Of a stretch of 5,337 nucleotides of DNA, positions 1 through 5,059 are shown piece by piece; within the stretch, counting starts at the first letter, position 1; each line of letters opens with the position of its first letter. The position numbers and the translations under genes are program-made. The notes under the pieces were generated by a model. That model was not told where the DNA came from. It saw only the letters and a list, made by a program, of their open reading frames with translations, and made no database searches. The stretch is taken from assembly GCA_023249165.1 (NCBI GenBank), contig JAHFDE010000141.1, positions 1-5,337 on the forward strand. The letters run 5' to 3'. Origin of the DNA: Candidatus Methylomirabilota bacterium. Lineage in GTDB: Bacteria > Methylomirabilota > Methylomirabilia > Methylomirabilales > CSP1-5.

Positions 1-428
1 CGGTTGATCTCTTCCCGCTCGGCCAGCAGCTCATCAAGCTCCGACTGCCCGAGGACGCTTCGTAGCGTGGTCTGGGCGATCTGGGATGTGGCGTAGAGAA
101 AATCCTCCACCTCGACGATGGCGGACTCGGCGTTCATCACCCGAAAGTAGATCACCGCATTCACCTTCACCGAGACGTTATCCTTGGTGATGACGTCCTG
201 GGATGGGACGTCCATGGCCACGATCCTGAGACTCACCCGGACCATCTGGTCCACAAAGGGGATCAGCAGGATCAGTCCTGGTCCCTTGGTGGCGATGAGG
301 CGGCCCAGTCGGAAGATCACCGCCCGTTCGTACTCCTTCAATATCCTGATCGCGCTGGCCAGGATATAGAGGAGGACGACGAGAAAGACGATTGGAAAGA
401 TACCCAAGGAGATTAACCCACCCGGCAT
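1..428 (-). CDS. Slipin / stomatin-like SPFH (band 7) membrane protein, 3' end outside window
   Basis: The first 142 codons are present and the C-terminal part lies beyond the left edge. The protein starts MPGGLISLGIFPIVFLVV, giving one membrane segment at about residues 6-27. An SPFH/band 7 domain follows, with the characteristic stretches KEYERAVIFRLGR, GPGLILLIPFVD, TKDNVSVKVNAVIYFRV and the helical region ending in LLAEREEINR. This is the slipin pattern: membrane-anchored scaffold proteins that oligomerise in lipid microdomains. The start is the ATG at 428-426, preceded by a strong GGGAGGT site seven bases away. It lies 64 bases after the NfeD protease gene on the same strand, the classic nfeD-stomatin operon pair. 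In the archaeal PH1510/PH1511 pair the protease cleaves the stomatin near its C-terminus, so this slipin is the likely partner or substrate here. The family is clear; the substrate relation is inference. Confidence 0.93.
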   Translation of the reverse strand, partial: MPGGLISLGIFPIVFLVVLLYILASAIRILKEYERAVIFRLGRLIATKGPGLILLIPFVDQMVRVSLRIVAMDVPSQDVITKDNVSVKVNAVIYFRVMNAESAIVEVEDFLYATSQIAQTTLRSVLGQSELDELLAEREEIN

Positions 429-492
429 CGCTCGTACCTCCCTCTGCTCTGTGTCGAGCGTCTCTCCCGAGAGGCTGACCCATGCCCTGCCT

Positions 493-1779
493 CTAGGGAA
501 GTTTCTTGACCTTCAGCTTGAGTCCCGCGACCGAGATGACCTGCACCTGCTCCCCGGGCTCCACACCCTCTGCACAGGTGGCGTTCCAGATCTCCCCCCG
601 GATGAAGATGAGACCGTCCGGGTTCAAGCGGGTCCGGGCCACCCCCGCCTGTCCGACGAGGCCCTCACGGCCCGTGGCGGGCTGCCGACGGTGGGCCCGG
701 AAAACCGCCCCGATGGCAAACACGAAGAAGGCGGTGGTGGCGGCGGTGACCCCCAGGATGGCTGATAGGGAGATCTGAAGAAATGGGGCGGGGGAATCGA
801 TGAGCATGAGGGAGCCCAGGATCATGGCGGCAATTCCCCCGATGGTGAGGATGCCGTGCGAGACCACCTTGACCTCCGCAATAAAGAGGATCAGGGCCAA
901 GATGATGAGGAGAAGCCCCGCGTAATTGATGGGGAGGGTCTGAAACGCGTAGAAGGCGAGGATCAGGCAGATCCCGCCCAGGACTCCCGGCAGGACGGCC
1001 CCAGGAGTCGACAGCTCGAAATACAGGCCGGCCACCCCCAGGATTAGAAGGATATAGGCAATGGTCGGATTCGAGATGACACTCAGGATCTTGTCCCGGA
1101 AACTCATCTCGACCTCGACGATCTTGGCCGTCTTGGTCTTGAGGGTGATCTTCCCGGCGCCGGTCTCGACCATGCGTCCATCGATCTTGGCCAGCAGGTC
1201 GGCGCGATTCTCGGCAACGACATCGATGACCTTCAGCCTGAGGGCCTCGGTCGCCGTGGCCGAGACGCTCTTCCGAACCGCGTCCTCCGCCCAGGTGGCG
1301 TTTCGCCCCCGGCGCTCTGCCAGGCCCCGGATGTAGGCGGCCGCGTCGTTTTCAATCTTCCTGGTCATCTCCTGATCTGTGTCCCCACCGCCCATCTGCA
1401 CGGGGTGGGCGGCTCCGATGTTGGTCCCGGGGGCCATGGCGGCCACATGGGCGGCGATGGTGATGAAGGCGCCCGCCGAGGCGGCCCGCGCCCCGCTGGG
1501 GGACACATAGATGATGACCGGGGCCGGGGATCGCAGGATCTCCTTGATGATGATGCGCATGGAGGTATCGAGGCCGCCGGGAGTATCCAGCTCAAAGATA
1601 ATCGCGTGGGCTGCCCCGTCTTCGGCCTTGCGGATGGCACTGACGAAGAACTCGGCGAGGCTGGGCGCAATGATCCCCTCGACGCGGGCGACGTAGACCT
1701 CGTCGGGGTTGGCCCACCCTGCCGGTGTCACCAGGGTGAAAGAGAGGATGAGGAGCGGCAGAAAGCGAAATCTCTTCAT
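493..1779 (-). CDS. NfeD-family membrane-bound serine protease (ClpP-type domain plus OB-fold)
   Basis: This 428-residue protein is the long form of NfeD (stomatin operon partner protease). Residues 1-23 look like a signal peptide with probable cleavage after AGWA. Residues 25-215 form a ClpP/crotonase-fold protease domain, with FELDTPGG near 62-69, SGARAASAGAFI at 95-106, and MAPGTNIGAAHP at 115-126. Ser101 aligns with the nucleophile of the archaeal enzyme PH1510, and Lys141 is the best candidate for the general base of the Ser-Lys dyad. Residues 232-360 contain four to five hydrophobic segments. Residues 369-428 form the soluble NfeD OB-fold, ending KLKVKKLP. Family members degrade hydrophobic membrane proteins, including the C-terminus of the neighbouring stomatin. 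The start ATG has a GGCGGAG stretch upstream, with a rather long spacing of about 12 bases. The slipin gene follows 64 bases downstream. Length and domain order are normal and no defect is visible. Confidence 0.95.
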   Translation of the reverse strand: MKRFRFLPLLILSFTLVTPAGWANPDEVYVARVEGIIAPSLAEFFVSAIRKAEDGAAHAIIFELDTPGGLDTSMRIIIKEILRSPAPVIIYVSPSGARAASAGAFITIAAHVAAMAPGTNIGAAHPVQMGGGDTDQEMTRKIENDAAAYIRGLAERRGRNATWAEDAVRKSVSATATEALRLKVIDVVAENRADLLAKIDGRMVETGAGKITLKTKTAKIVEVEMSFRDKILSVISNPTIAYILLILGVAGLYFELSTPGAVLPGVLGGICLILAFYAFQTLPINYAGLLLIILALILFIAEVKVVSHGILTIGGIAAMILGSLMLIDSPAPFLQISLSAILGVTAATTAFFVFAIGAVFRAHRRQPATGREGLVGQAGVARTRLNPDGLIFIRGEIWNATCAEGVEPGEQVQVISVAGLKLKVKKLP

Positions 1780-1833
1780 GATCTTAGACTACTCCGCCCC
1801 GTGACATTTTGCAAGGCGTTCCCCTGGTACAGT

Positions 1834-1960
1834 AGCAGTCAGCAGTCGGCTGTCAGCCGTCAGCAACTGGACTGGAGACTTGAGACGTGAACGTGCGGGT
1901 CCCCAGTCTCCGGTCTCATGTCTTTGAGTGCGGACCGCTGACCGCTGATTGCTGACAGCT
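1834..1960. repeat. Inverted intergenic element built of 7-bp repeats (AGCNGTC / GACNGCT heptads)
   Basis: Two arms of eight 7-bp units flank a 15-base centre (1890-1904). The left arm, 1834-1889, reads AGCAGTC, AGCAGTC, GGCTGTC, AGCCGTC, then more diverged units, ending AGACTTG and AGACGTG. The right arm, 1905-1960, reads AGTCTCC, GGTCTCA, TGTCTTT, GAGTGCG, then GACCGCT twice, GATTGCT and GACAGCT. The outer four heptads of each arm are reverse complements of each other at 23 of 28 positions, and the 7-base phase never slips within an arm. A perfect 6-1-6 palindrome sits at 1847-1859. It resembles the short heptameric interspersed repeats scattered through some environmental bacterial genomes. 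There is no transposase and no U-run, so it is neither an IS nor a simple terminator. The right arm enters the 3' end of the metalloenzyme gene, while the left arm stops about 55 bases before nfeD. As RNA it could fold into a long imperfect hairpin between the two genes. Its function is unknown. Confidence 0.85.
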
Positions 1961-2827
1961 GCTTTGGCAGGCCGCCAGGAGGGCGGGGGCAATGTCGGTG
2001 AGAGCCTGAATCTGACGGGCGAAGATCTCCTTGCCTCGCCCCCACGCCATGGTCGGCACGCGGTTCCAAGTATGGGAAGGGCTGCTCAGATCTTCGATGT
2101 TGCCATGATCGCTGACGAGGACGAAAAGATGCCGAGAGAGATCCAGCAAATCAACCACAGTCGAAACGAAGTGATCTAACCCCTCGAGCAGGTTCACCGC
2201 CCGATCCATATTCTGGGCATGCCCGGCCAGATCGGTCTGGATGTATTCGTAGTAGGTGAGATCGTGGGCCTCGGTGATCGCCGCCAGCCGCCGTGCCGCC
2301 TCATCGGATGAGAGGAGCGGGACCGGGTGGCCCCGAGCCCTGAGCAGGCGGTTGGTGAAGTCGTGGTAGAGCGCCTCACCGCGCGCCAGGTCAGTCAGGT
2401 CTCTGAGACGTATCCCGGCGCTCCGTAGGGCGACGGTGGTCACCGACGGAAACCTCTGCCTCCGCAGGGTGGAATCGGTAAAGGCATTGGCGCACGCCAC
2501 CCGCCTGCCGCACAGCGATGCCCTGCGAAAGAGGGAGTGCGTGTGGAGCATCGAAGCGAGTGTCGGCGTACAGAATCCCTGGACGTGGCGGCCGGCCAGG
2601 AGGGGGGCGTTGAGTCCGGTGAGCATCGCGGTCTGCCCAGTGGCGCTCTGGGGCAGACCGGGCACCCCCAACGAGGCGTCGGTCGGCACAACCGCGCAGC
2701 CGTCCGTCACCGGGGCGTGGGTCCGGAAGCACCGGAACCACCGCGTCCGCGCCACGGCCATGGGGTTTCGATCGGCGTCCGGCTCACCCAGGCCGAGGCC
2801 GTCTACGAGGAGGAGGAGGATACCCAC
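1916..2827 (-). CDS. Metalloenzyme of the alkaline phosphatase / iPGM superfamily, substrate unknown
   Basis: The 303-residue protein has the layout of the metalloenzyme superfamily that includes cofactor-independent phosphoglycerate mutase and alkaline phosphatase. Visible two-metal-site residues are Asp9 (LLLVDGLGLGEPD), Asp199 and His203 (TDLAGHAQN), Asp240 and His241 (VSDHGNIED) and His252 (SHTWN). The GLPQSATGQTAMLTG stretch at 57-71 lies where iPGM has its nucleophile; Ser61 (or Thr63) is the candidate. It is much shorter than true iPGM (about 510 residues) and lacks its inserted transferase domain, so mutase activity is unlikely. A phosphatase, phosphodiesterase or similar hydrolase is more plausible. 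Related genes are often labelled simply metalloenzyme or peptidase. The start is a GTG at 2827-2825, chosen because GGAG lies six bases upstream and the hydrophobic strand with Asp9 follows at once. It lies 57 bases after mazG, probably co-transcribed. Residues 290-303 are encoded by the heptad repeat and probably are not part of the ancestral fold. Confidence 0.85.
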   Translation of the reverse strand: MGILLLLVDGLGLGEPDADRNPMAVARTRWFRCFRTHAPVTDGCAVVPTDASLGVPGLPQSATGQTAMLTGLNAPLLAGRHVQGFCTPTLASMLHTHSLFRRASLCGRRVACANAFTDSTLRRQRFPSVTTVALRSAGIRLRDLTDLARGEALYHDFTNRLLRARGHPVPLLSSDEAARRLAAITEAHDLTYYEYIQTDLAGHAQNMDRAVNLLEGLDHFVSTVVDLLDLSRHLFVLVSDHGNIEDLSSPSHTWNRVPTMAWGRGKEIFARQIQALTDIAPALLAACQSSCQQSAVSGPHSKT

Positions 2828-2833
2828 GGTCTG

Positions 2834-2861
2834 CTCCTGCCCAGTATGCCGGGCAGCCCGG
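2834..2861 (-). promoter_or_regulatory. GTG-start Shine-Dalgarno with two mutually exclusive hairpins in the mazG-metalloenzyme gap
   Basis: In the minus-strand transcript the gap contains CCGGGCTGCCCGG (2861-2849), a perfect 6-1-6 palindrome. Six bases of it (CTGCCC, 2856-2851) can instead pair with GGGCAG (2842-2837), which runs into the GGAG ribosome binding site (2837-2834) of the GTG start at 2827. The two hairpins share bases and cannot form together. The ribosome site itself is well supported; any regulatory role for the structures is speculative. Confidence 0.35.
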
Positions 2862-2884
2862 ATGCTCGATGCTCTCCTCTGGGG

Positions 2885-3688
2885 CTACCGATCCCTGCCC
2901 GGCTCTTCTCCGATCTTTGCCTCCTCCCACAGGGCATCCATCTCCTCCAGACTGCTCTCCATGAGCGACTTCCCCCGCTCGGCGATCACCGTTTCGATGT
3001 GCCGAAACCGGCGGGTAAACTTCTCGATGCACTTCCGGAGGGCCTCTTCGGCATTCAGGTTGTGAAACCGGGCGAGGTTGACCACGCTGAACAGGAGATC
3101 TCCCAACTCGGCCTCGGTCGCCTCGGCTCCCTTCCCCATCGCCGCCTTCAGCTCCGCGAACTCTTCCTCCACCTTCTCGAGCACCTGGGCGGTCTCCCCC
3201 CAGTCGAAGCCCACCCTGGCCGCTTTGTCTTGCAGGCGCTGGGCTCGGAGGAGGGCGGGCAGGGTTTTGGGGACCCCCGCCAGCGCCGAGACCTCTTTCG
3301 CCCCGCCCCGCTCGGCCTGCTTCAGCCGCTCCCAGTTCGAGAGGACCTCGGCCGCGGTTTCCGCCCGGCCCTCGCCGAAGACGTGGGGGTGGCGGCGAAT
3401 GAGCTTGTCCGTGACGCTGGTAAGCACCTCTTTCACCGTGAATTCTCCGAGCTCCGCAGCGATTTGGGCGTGGAACACCACCTGGAGGAGCAGGTCCCCG
3501 AGCTCCTCCTGCAGCTTCTCGCTCCCTCCCTGGTCCAGCGCCTCGAGGACCTCGTACGCCTCTTCGATGAGGAAGGCCTTGAGCGACTCCCGAGTCTGTT
3601 CTCGATCCCAGGGACAGCCCCCGGGGGCCCGGAGCGTAGCCATGACCTGGACCAGCCGTTCAAAGAGGGAACCTGCCGTGTCGCCCAT
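2885..3688 (-). CDS. mazG: MazG nucleoside triphosphate pyrophosphohydrolase (two MazG domains)
   Basis: MazG hydrolyses (d)NTPs to NMP and pyrophosphate, cleaning damaged nucleotides from the pool; in E. coli it also affects the (p)ppGpp stress response. The 267 residues match the usual length (263 in E. coli). The N-terminal domain carries GGCPWDREQT at 23-32, the metal-binding EEAYE at 42-46 and ELGDLLLQVVFHA at 62-74 with Glu62 and Asp65. The C-terminal domain carries EEEFAELKAA at 174-183 and EAELGDLLFSVVNLARF at 192-208, with Glu194 and Asp197. A basic stretch KFTRRFRHIE at 223-232 and the terminal DALWEEAK at 251-258 follow, as in active enzymes. All expected acidic residues are present, so it should be functional. 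The ATG at 3688 has GGAGG four bases upstream and a good promoter 35-60 bases upstream. It is the first gene of the leftward group, followed after 57 bases by the metalloenzyme. Confidence 0.97.
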   Translation of the reverse strand: MGDTAGSLFERLVQVMATLRAPGGCPWDREQTRESLKAFLIEEAYEVLEALDQGGSEKLQEELGDLLLQVVFHAQIAAELGEFTVKEVLTSVTDKLIRRHPHVFGEGRAETAAEVLSNWERLKQAERGGAKEVSALAGVPKTLPALLRAQRLQDKAARVGFDWGETAQVLEKVEEEFAELKAAMGKGAEATEAELGDLLFSVVNLARFHNLNAEEALRKCIEKFTRRFRHIETVIAERGKSLMESSLEEMDALWEEAKIGEEPGRDR

Positions 3689-3722
3689 CCAGCCTCCGTT
3701 CGCGCTGCGCCAGCGCCGCCCT

Positions 3723-3750
3723 ATTATACACCCCGTCGCCCCGCCGACAA
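3723..3750 (-). promoter_or_regulatory. Sigma70-like promoter of mazG
   Basis: Read on the minus strand there is TTGTCG (3750-3745), a 16-base spacer and a perfect TATAAT (3728-3723). Transcription would start near 3716, giving a leader of about 28 bases before the mazG ATG at 3688. The -35 box matches consensus at four of six positions. It lies within a GC-rich dyad, CCCGCC-GACAA-GGCGGG (3740-3756). Confidence 0.75.
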
Positions 3751-3756
3751 GGCGGG
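3740..3756. promoter_or_regulatory. Inverted repeat overlapping the -35 box of the mazG promoter
   Basis: Perfect 6-bp arms CCCGCC and GGCGGG flank GACAA. Because the -35 hexamer of the mazG promoter (3745-3750) lies inside it, it could be a binding site for a regulator. In a GC-rich genome a 6-bp dyad can also be chance, and its bound protein, if any, is unknown. Confidence 0.25.
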
Positions 3757-3768
3757 AGTCGTTTCCTC

Positions 3769-3796
3769 TTGACGGAGGCGGCGGATCAGTTAGAAT
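3769..3796 (+). promoter_or_regulatory. Sigma70-like promoter of the Fur-family regulator / ZIP operon
   Basis: TTGACG (3769-3774) and TAGAAT (3791-3796) are separated by 16 bases; each box matches consensus at five of six positions. The start of transcription is expected near 3803, inside the palindrome at 3802-3818. That would give a short leader of about 25 bases to the ATG at 3828, in which no clear Shine-Dalgarno is visible. Confidence 0.75.
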
Positions 3797-3801
3797 CGAT
3801 T

Positions 3802-3818
3802 TTGCAAATTATTTGCAA
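3802..3818. promoter_or_regulatory. Fur/Zur-type operator, perfect 8-1-8 palindrome
   Basis: TTGCAAAT-T-ATTTGCAA is a perfect inverted repeat with a single central base. It contains the 7-1-7 core TGCAAAT-N-ATTTGCA, which has the same architecture as Fur, Zur and PerR boxes (for example TGATAAT-N-ATTATCA). It is AT-rich in a GC-rich region and begins six bases after the -10 box, so it covers the predicted transcription start, an ideal place for repression. The gene it precedes encodes a Fur-family protein, so autoregulation is the simplest reading. Whether it responds to zinc, iron, manganese or peroxide cannot be seen from the site itself. Confidence 0.8.
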
Positions 3819-3827
3819 TATTCGCTC

Positions 3828-4268
3828 ATGCGCCACGGCATCACACATTTCAAAGACCTCCTGGGTGGGGAGGGATACTCGTGGACTCGGGCCCGGTCGG
3901 CGGTCCTGACCGTGCTGACGACGGTTCCGCGTCCCCTGCGGGCCGAGGAGATCCACCGGGCCTTGCGCGACCCGCGCATCAACCTCTCGTCGGTCTACCG
4001 TGCGCTGCGCCTCTTCGAGAGCCTGAACGTCGTCCACCGGGTTGAACTGGGAGAGGGCGCGGCCCGGTACGAGCTGGCCGACGACTACCGGGATCACCAT
4101 CACCACCTGGTGTGCGACGCCTGTGGCCGCATTGAGGATGTGGCCGCCTGTCCGGTCGAGGCGGCTGGTCTTACGCGTCACATCCGGAAGCGGACCGGCT
4201 TTGCGGTCCGGTCCCATGTCCTCGAGCTCTTCGGTCTCTGTCGGCCCTGTCGGAGAGACGCGCGATGA
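3828..4268 (+). CDS. Fur-family metal-responsive transcriptional regulator, probably Zur-like
   Basis: The 146-residue protein has the Fur layout. A winged-helix domain at about 8-80 includes YSWTRARSAVLTVL and the recognition helix NLSSVYRALRLFESLNVVHRV (52-72), then ARYELADD. The dimerisation and metal domain follows: DHHHHLVCDACG (89-100), IEDV, and SHVLELFGLCRPC (129-141). Cys96, Cys99, Cys138 and Cys141 form the expected structural Cys4 zinc site; the His90-93 cluster, Glu103, His118 and His130 are candidates for the sensing site. The ATG at 3828 is chosen because the promoter and operator lie directly upstream and an earlier start would lie within the operator; no strong ribosome site is visible. 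A ZIP transporter follows after 13 bases, so the pair is almost certainly one transcript. This favours zinc sensing (Zur) over iron (Fur) or peroxide (PerR), but that is inferred from context. With metal bound it should repress its own operon. Confidence 0.92.
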   Translation: MRHGITHFKDLLGGEGYSWTRARSAVLTVLTTVPRPLRAEEIHRALRDPRINLSSVYRALRLFESLNVVHRVELGEGAARYELADDYRDHHHHLVCDACGRIEDVAACPVEAAGLTRHIRKRTGFAVRSHVLELFGLCRPCRRDAR

Positions 4269-4281
4269 GAAGGTCGGCGAG

Positions 4282-4977
4282 ATGATCTACGTGTATGCAG
4301 CGGTGGCGGGACTCTCCGATGTCTTGGCCGGCTGGTTTGCCCTGCGCGGGAAGACCGCAAAGATCGAGTCCCGGTATATCATCGGATTCGCGGCGGGGGT
4401 CTTGCTCGCGGTCAGTTTCCTCGATATCCTCCCGGAAGTGGACATCAAGGAGGATGCCCTCATCCTGGCCCTGGGCTTTCTCTCCTTTTACGTCCTGGAA
4501 AAGGTGATGATGATCCACGCCTGCGGCGAGAGCGAATGCGAAACGCACCACATGGGCCCCGTGGCGGTGGTCGGGATGGCCCTGGACAACTTCGTGGATG
4601 GGGCGGGGATCGCCGTGGGATATCTCATCGACCCATTCCTGGGCTTCTCCATTACCGCCGCCGTCGTCCTCCATGAGATTCCGCAGGGGATCACCTCTGC
4701 CCTGATCATGCAGCATGCTCAGTGGAGCACGCCGCGTATTGTTGCAGCCCTCAGCCTGGCGGGGCTTCTCTATCCGCTGGGGGCCGTGCTGGCGGGGTTC
4801 ATTCCCGGGCCACTCCTGGAGAAGACCCTGGCCTTTATCGCCGGTGATTTCATCTACATCGGGGCCAGCGATATGCTGCCGGAAGCCCATCGGAAATTCA
4901 ACTGGAAGGTCATCCTCTCGGTGGTGGGCGGGATGGCCTTCATGTGGGTCCTCCGCCTCTTCGCTCCTCATGTCTGA
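4282..4977 (+). CDS. ZIP-family divalent metal transporter (probable zinc uptake)
   Basis: This 231-residue integral membrane protein has eight hydrophobic segments at about 3-21, 31-50, 58-78, 92-115, 117-141, 151-175, 183-199 and 207-227, as expected for ZIP transporters, which move Zn2+ or other divalent ions into the cytoplasm. TM4 carries DNFVDGAGIAVG (102-113), where the usual first residue of the HNxxDG motif is His. TM5 carries HEIPQG (131-136), a mixture of the HEIPHE and HNIPEG types. The loop between TM3 and TM4 is rich in metal ligands: His79, Cys81, Cys86, His89 and His90. TM7 ends SDMLPEAH. The ATG at 4282 has GAGAAGG about eight bases upstream and lies 13 bases after the regulator's stop. 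It should share the promoter at 3769-3796 and the operator at 3802-3818. Family assignment is firm; the metal is inferred from the regulator and the family. Confidence 0.93.
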   Translation: MIYVYAAVAGLSDVLAGWFALRGKTAKIESRYIIGFAAGVLLAVSFLDILPEVDIKEDALILALGFLSFYVLEKVMMIHACGESECETHHMGPVAVVGMALDNFVDGAGIAVGYLIDPFLGFSITAAVVLHEIPQGITSALIMQHAQWSTPRIVAALSLAGLLYPLGAVLAGFIPGPLLEKTLAFIAGDFIYIGASDMLPEAHRKFNWKVILSVVGGMAFMWVLRLFAPHV

Positions 4978-5008
4978 CGCCCCCATCGGGGTCCGAACGG
5001 TACGGGAC

Positions 5009-5037
5009 TTGCACTCAAGGCCCGGTAGTGCTTTAAT
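5009..5037 (+). promoter_or_regulatory. Candidate sigma70-like promoter of the lytic transglycosylase gene
   Basis: TTGCAC (5009-5014) and TTTAAT (5032-5037) are separated by 17 bases; matches to consensus are four of six and four of six. Transcription would start near 5044, leaving a leader of about 16 bases. It lies in the 82-base gap after the ZIP gene. No good terminator is visible in that gap: the only stem, CCCC-ATC-GGGG at 4981-4991, has no T-run, so read-through from the ZIP operon is possible. Confidence 0.5.
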
Positions 5038-5059
5038 CCTTTGCGGAGCGGAAAGGACT

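Noticed and set aside
429..492. Small dyad CTCTC-CC-GAGAG in the nfeD-slipin gap
   Set aside because: The stem is short with a two-base loop and has no T-run; chance is likely in this composition.
1780..1815. Promoter TTGCAA-17-TAGTCT for nfeD and a half-site resembling the TTGCAAAT operator
   Set aside because: The -10 matches only three of six bases and lies almost at the start codon; the half-site has one extra base and no inverted partner.
1405..1890. Open plus-strand frame of 161 codons opposite nfeD
   Set aside because: The translation is Gly/Asp-rich low complexity, antisense to the conserved protease domain, and it ends inside the heptad repeat.
1834..1960. Possible CRISPR array
   Set aside because: The repeat unit is only 7 bp and contiguous, with no spacers of regular length and no cas genes nearby.
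2537..3772. Open plus-strand frame of 411 codons opposite mazG and the metalloenzyme
   Set aside because: It is antisense to two genes with clear motifs, its translation is rich in Arg, Leu, Gly and Pro with no recognisable domain, and such long shadow frames are common in GC-rich DNA.
4171..4986. Open minus-strand frame of 271 codons opposite the ZIP gene
   Set aside because: The translation is His/Asp/Arg/Gly-rich without any domain and mirrors the codons of the transmembrane protein on the plus strand.
4981..4991. Hairpin CCCC-ATC-GGGG after the ZIP gene as a terminator
   Set aside because: The stem is only 4 bp (5 with a wobble pair) and no T-run follows.
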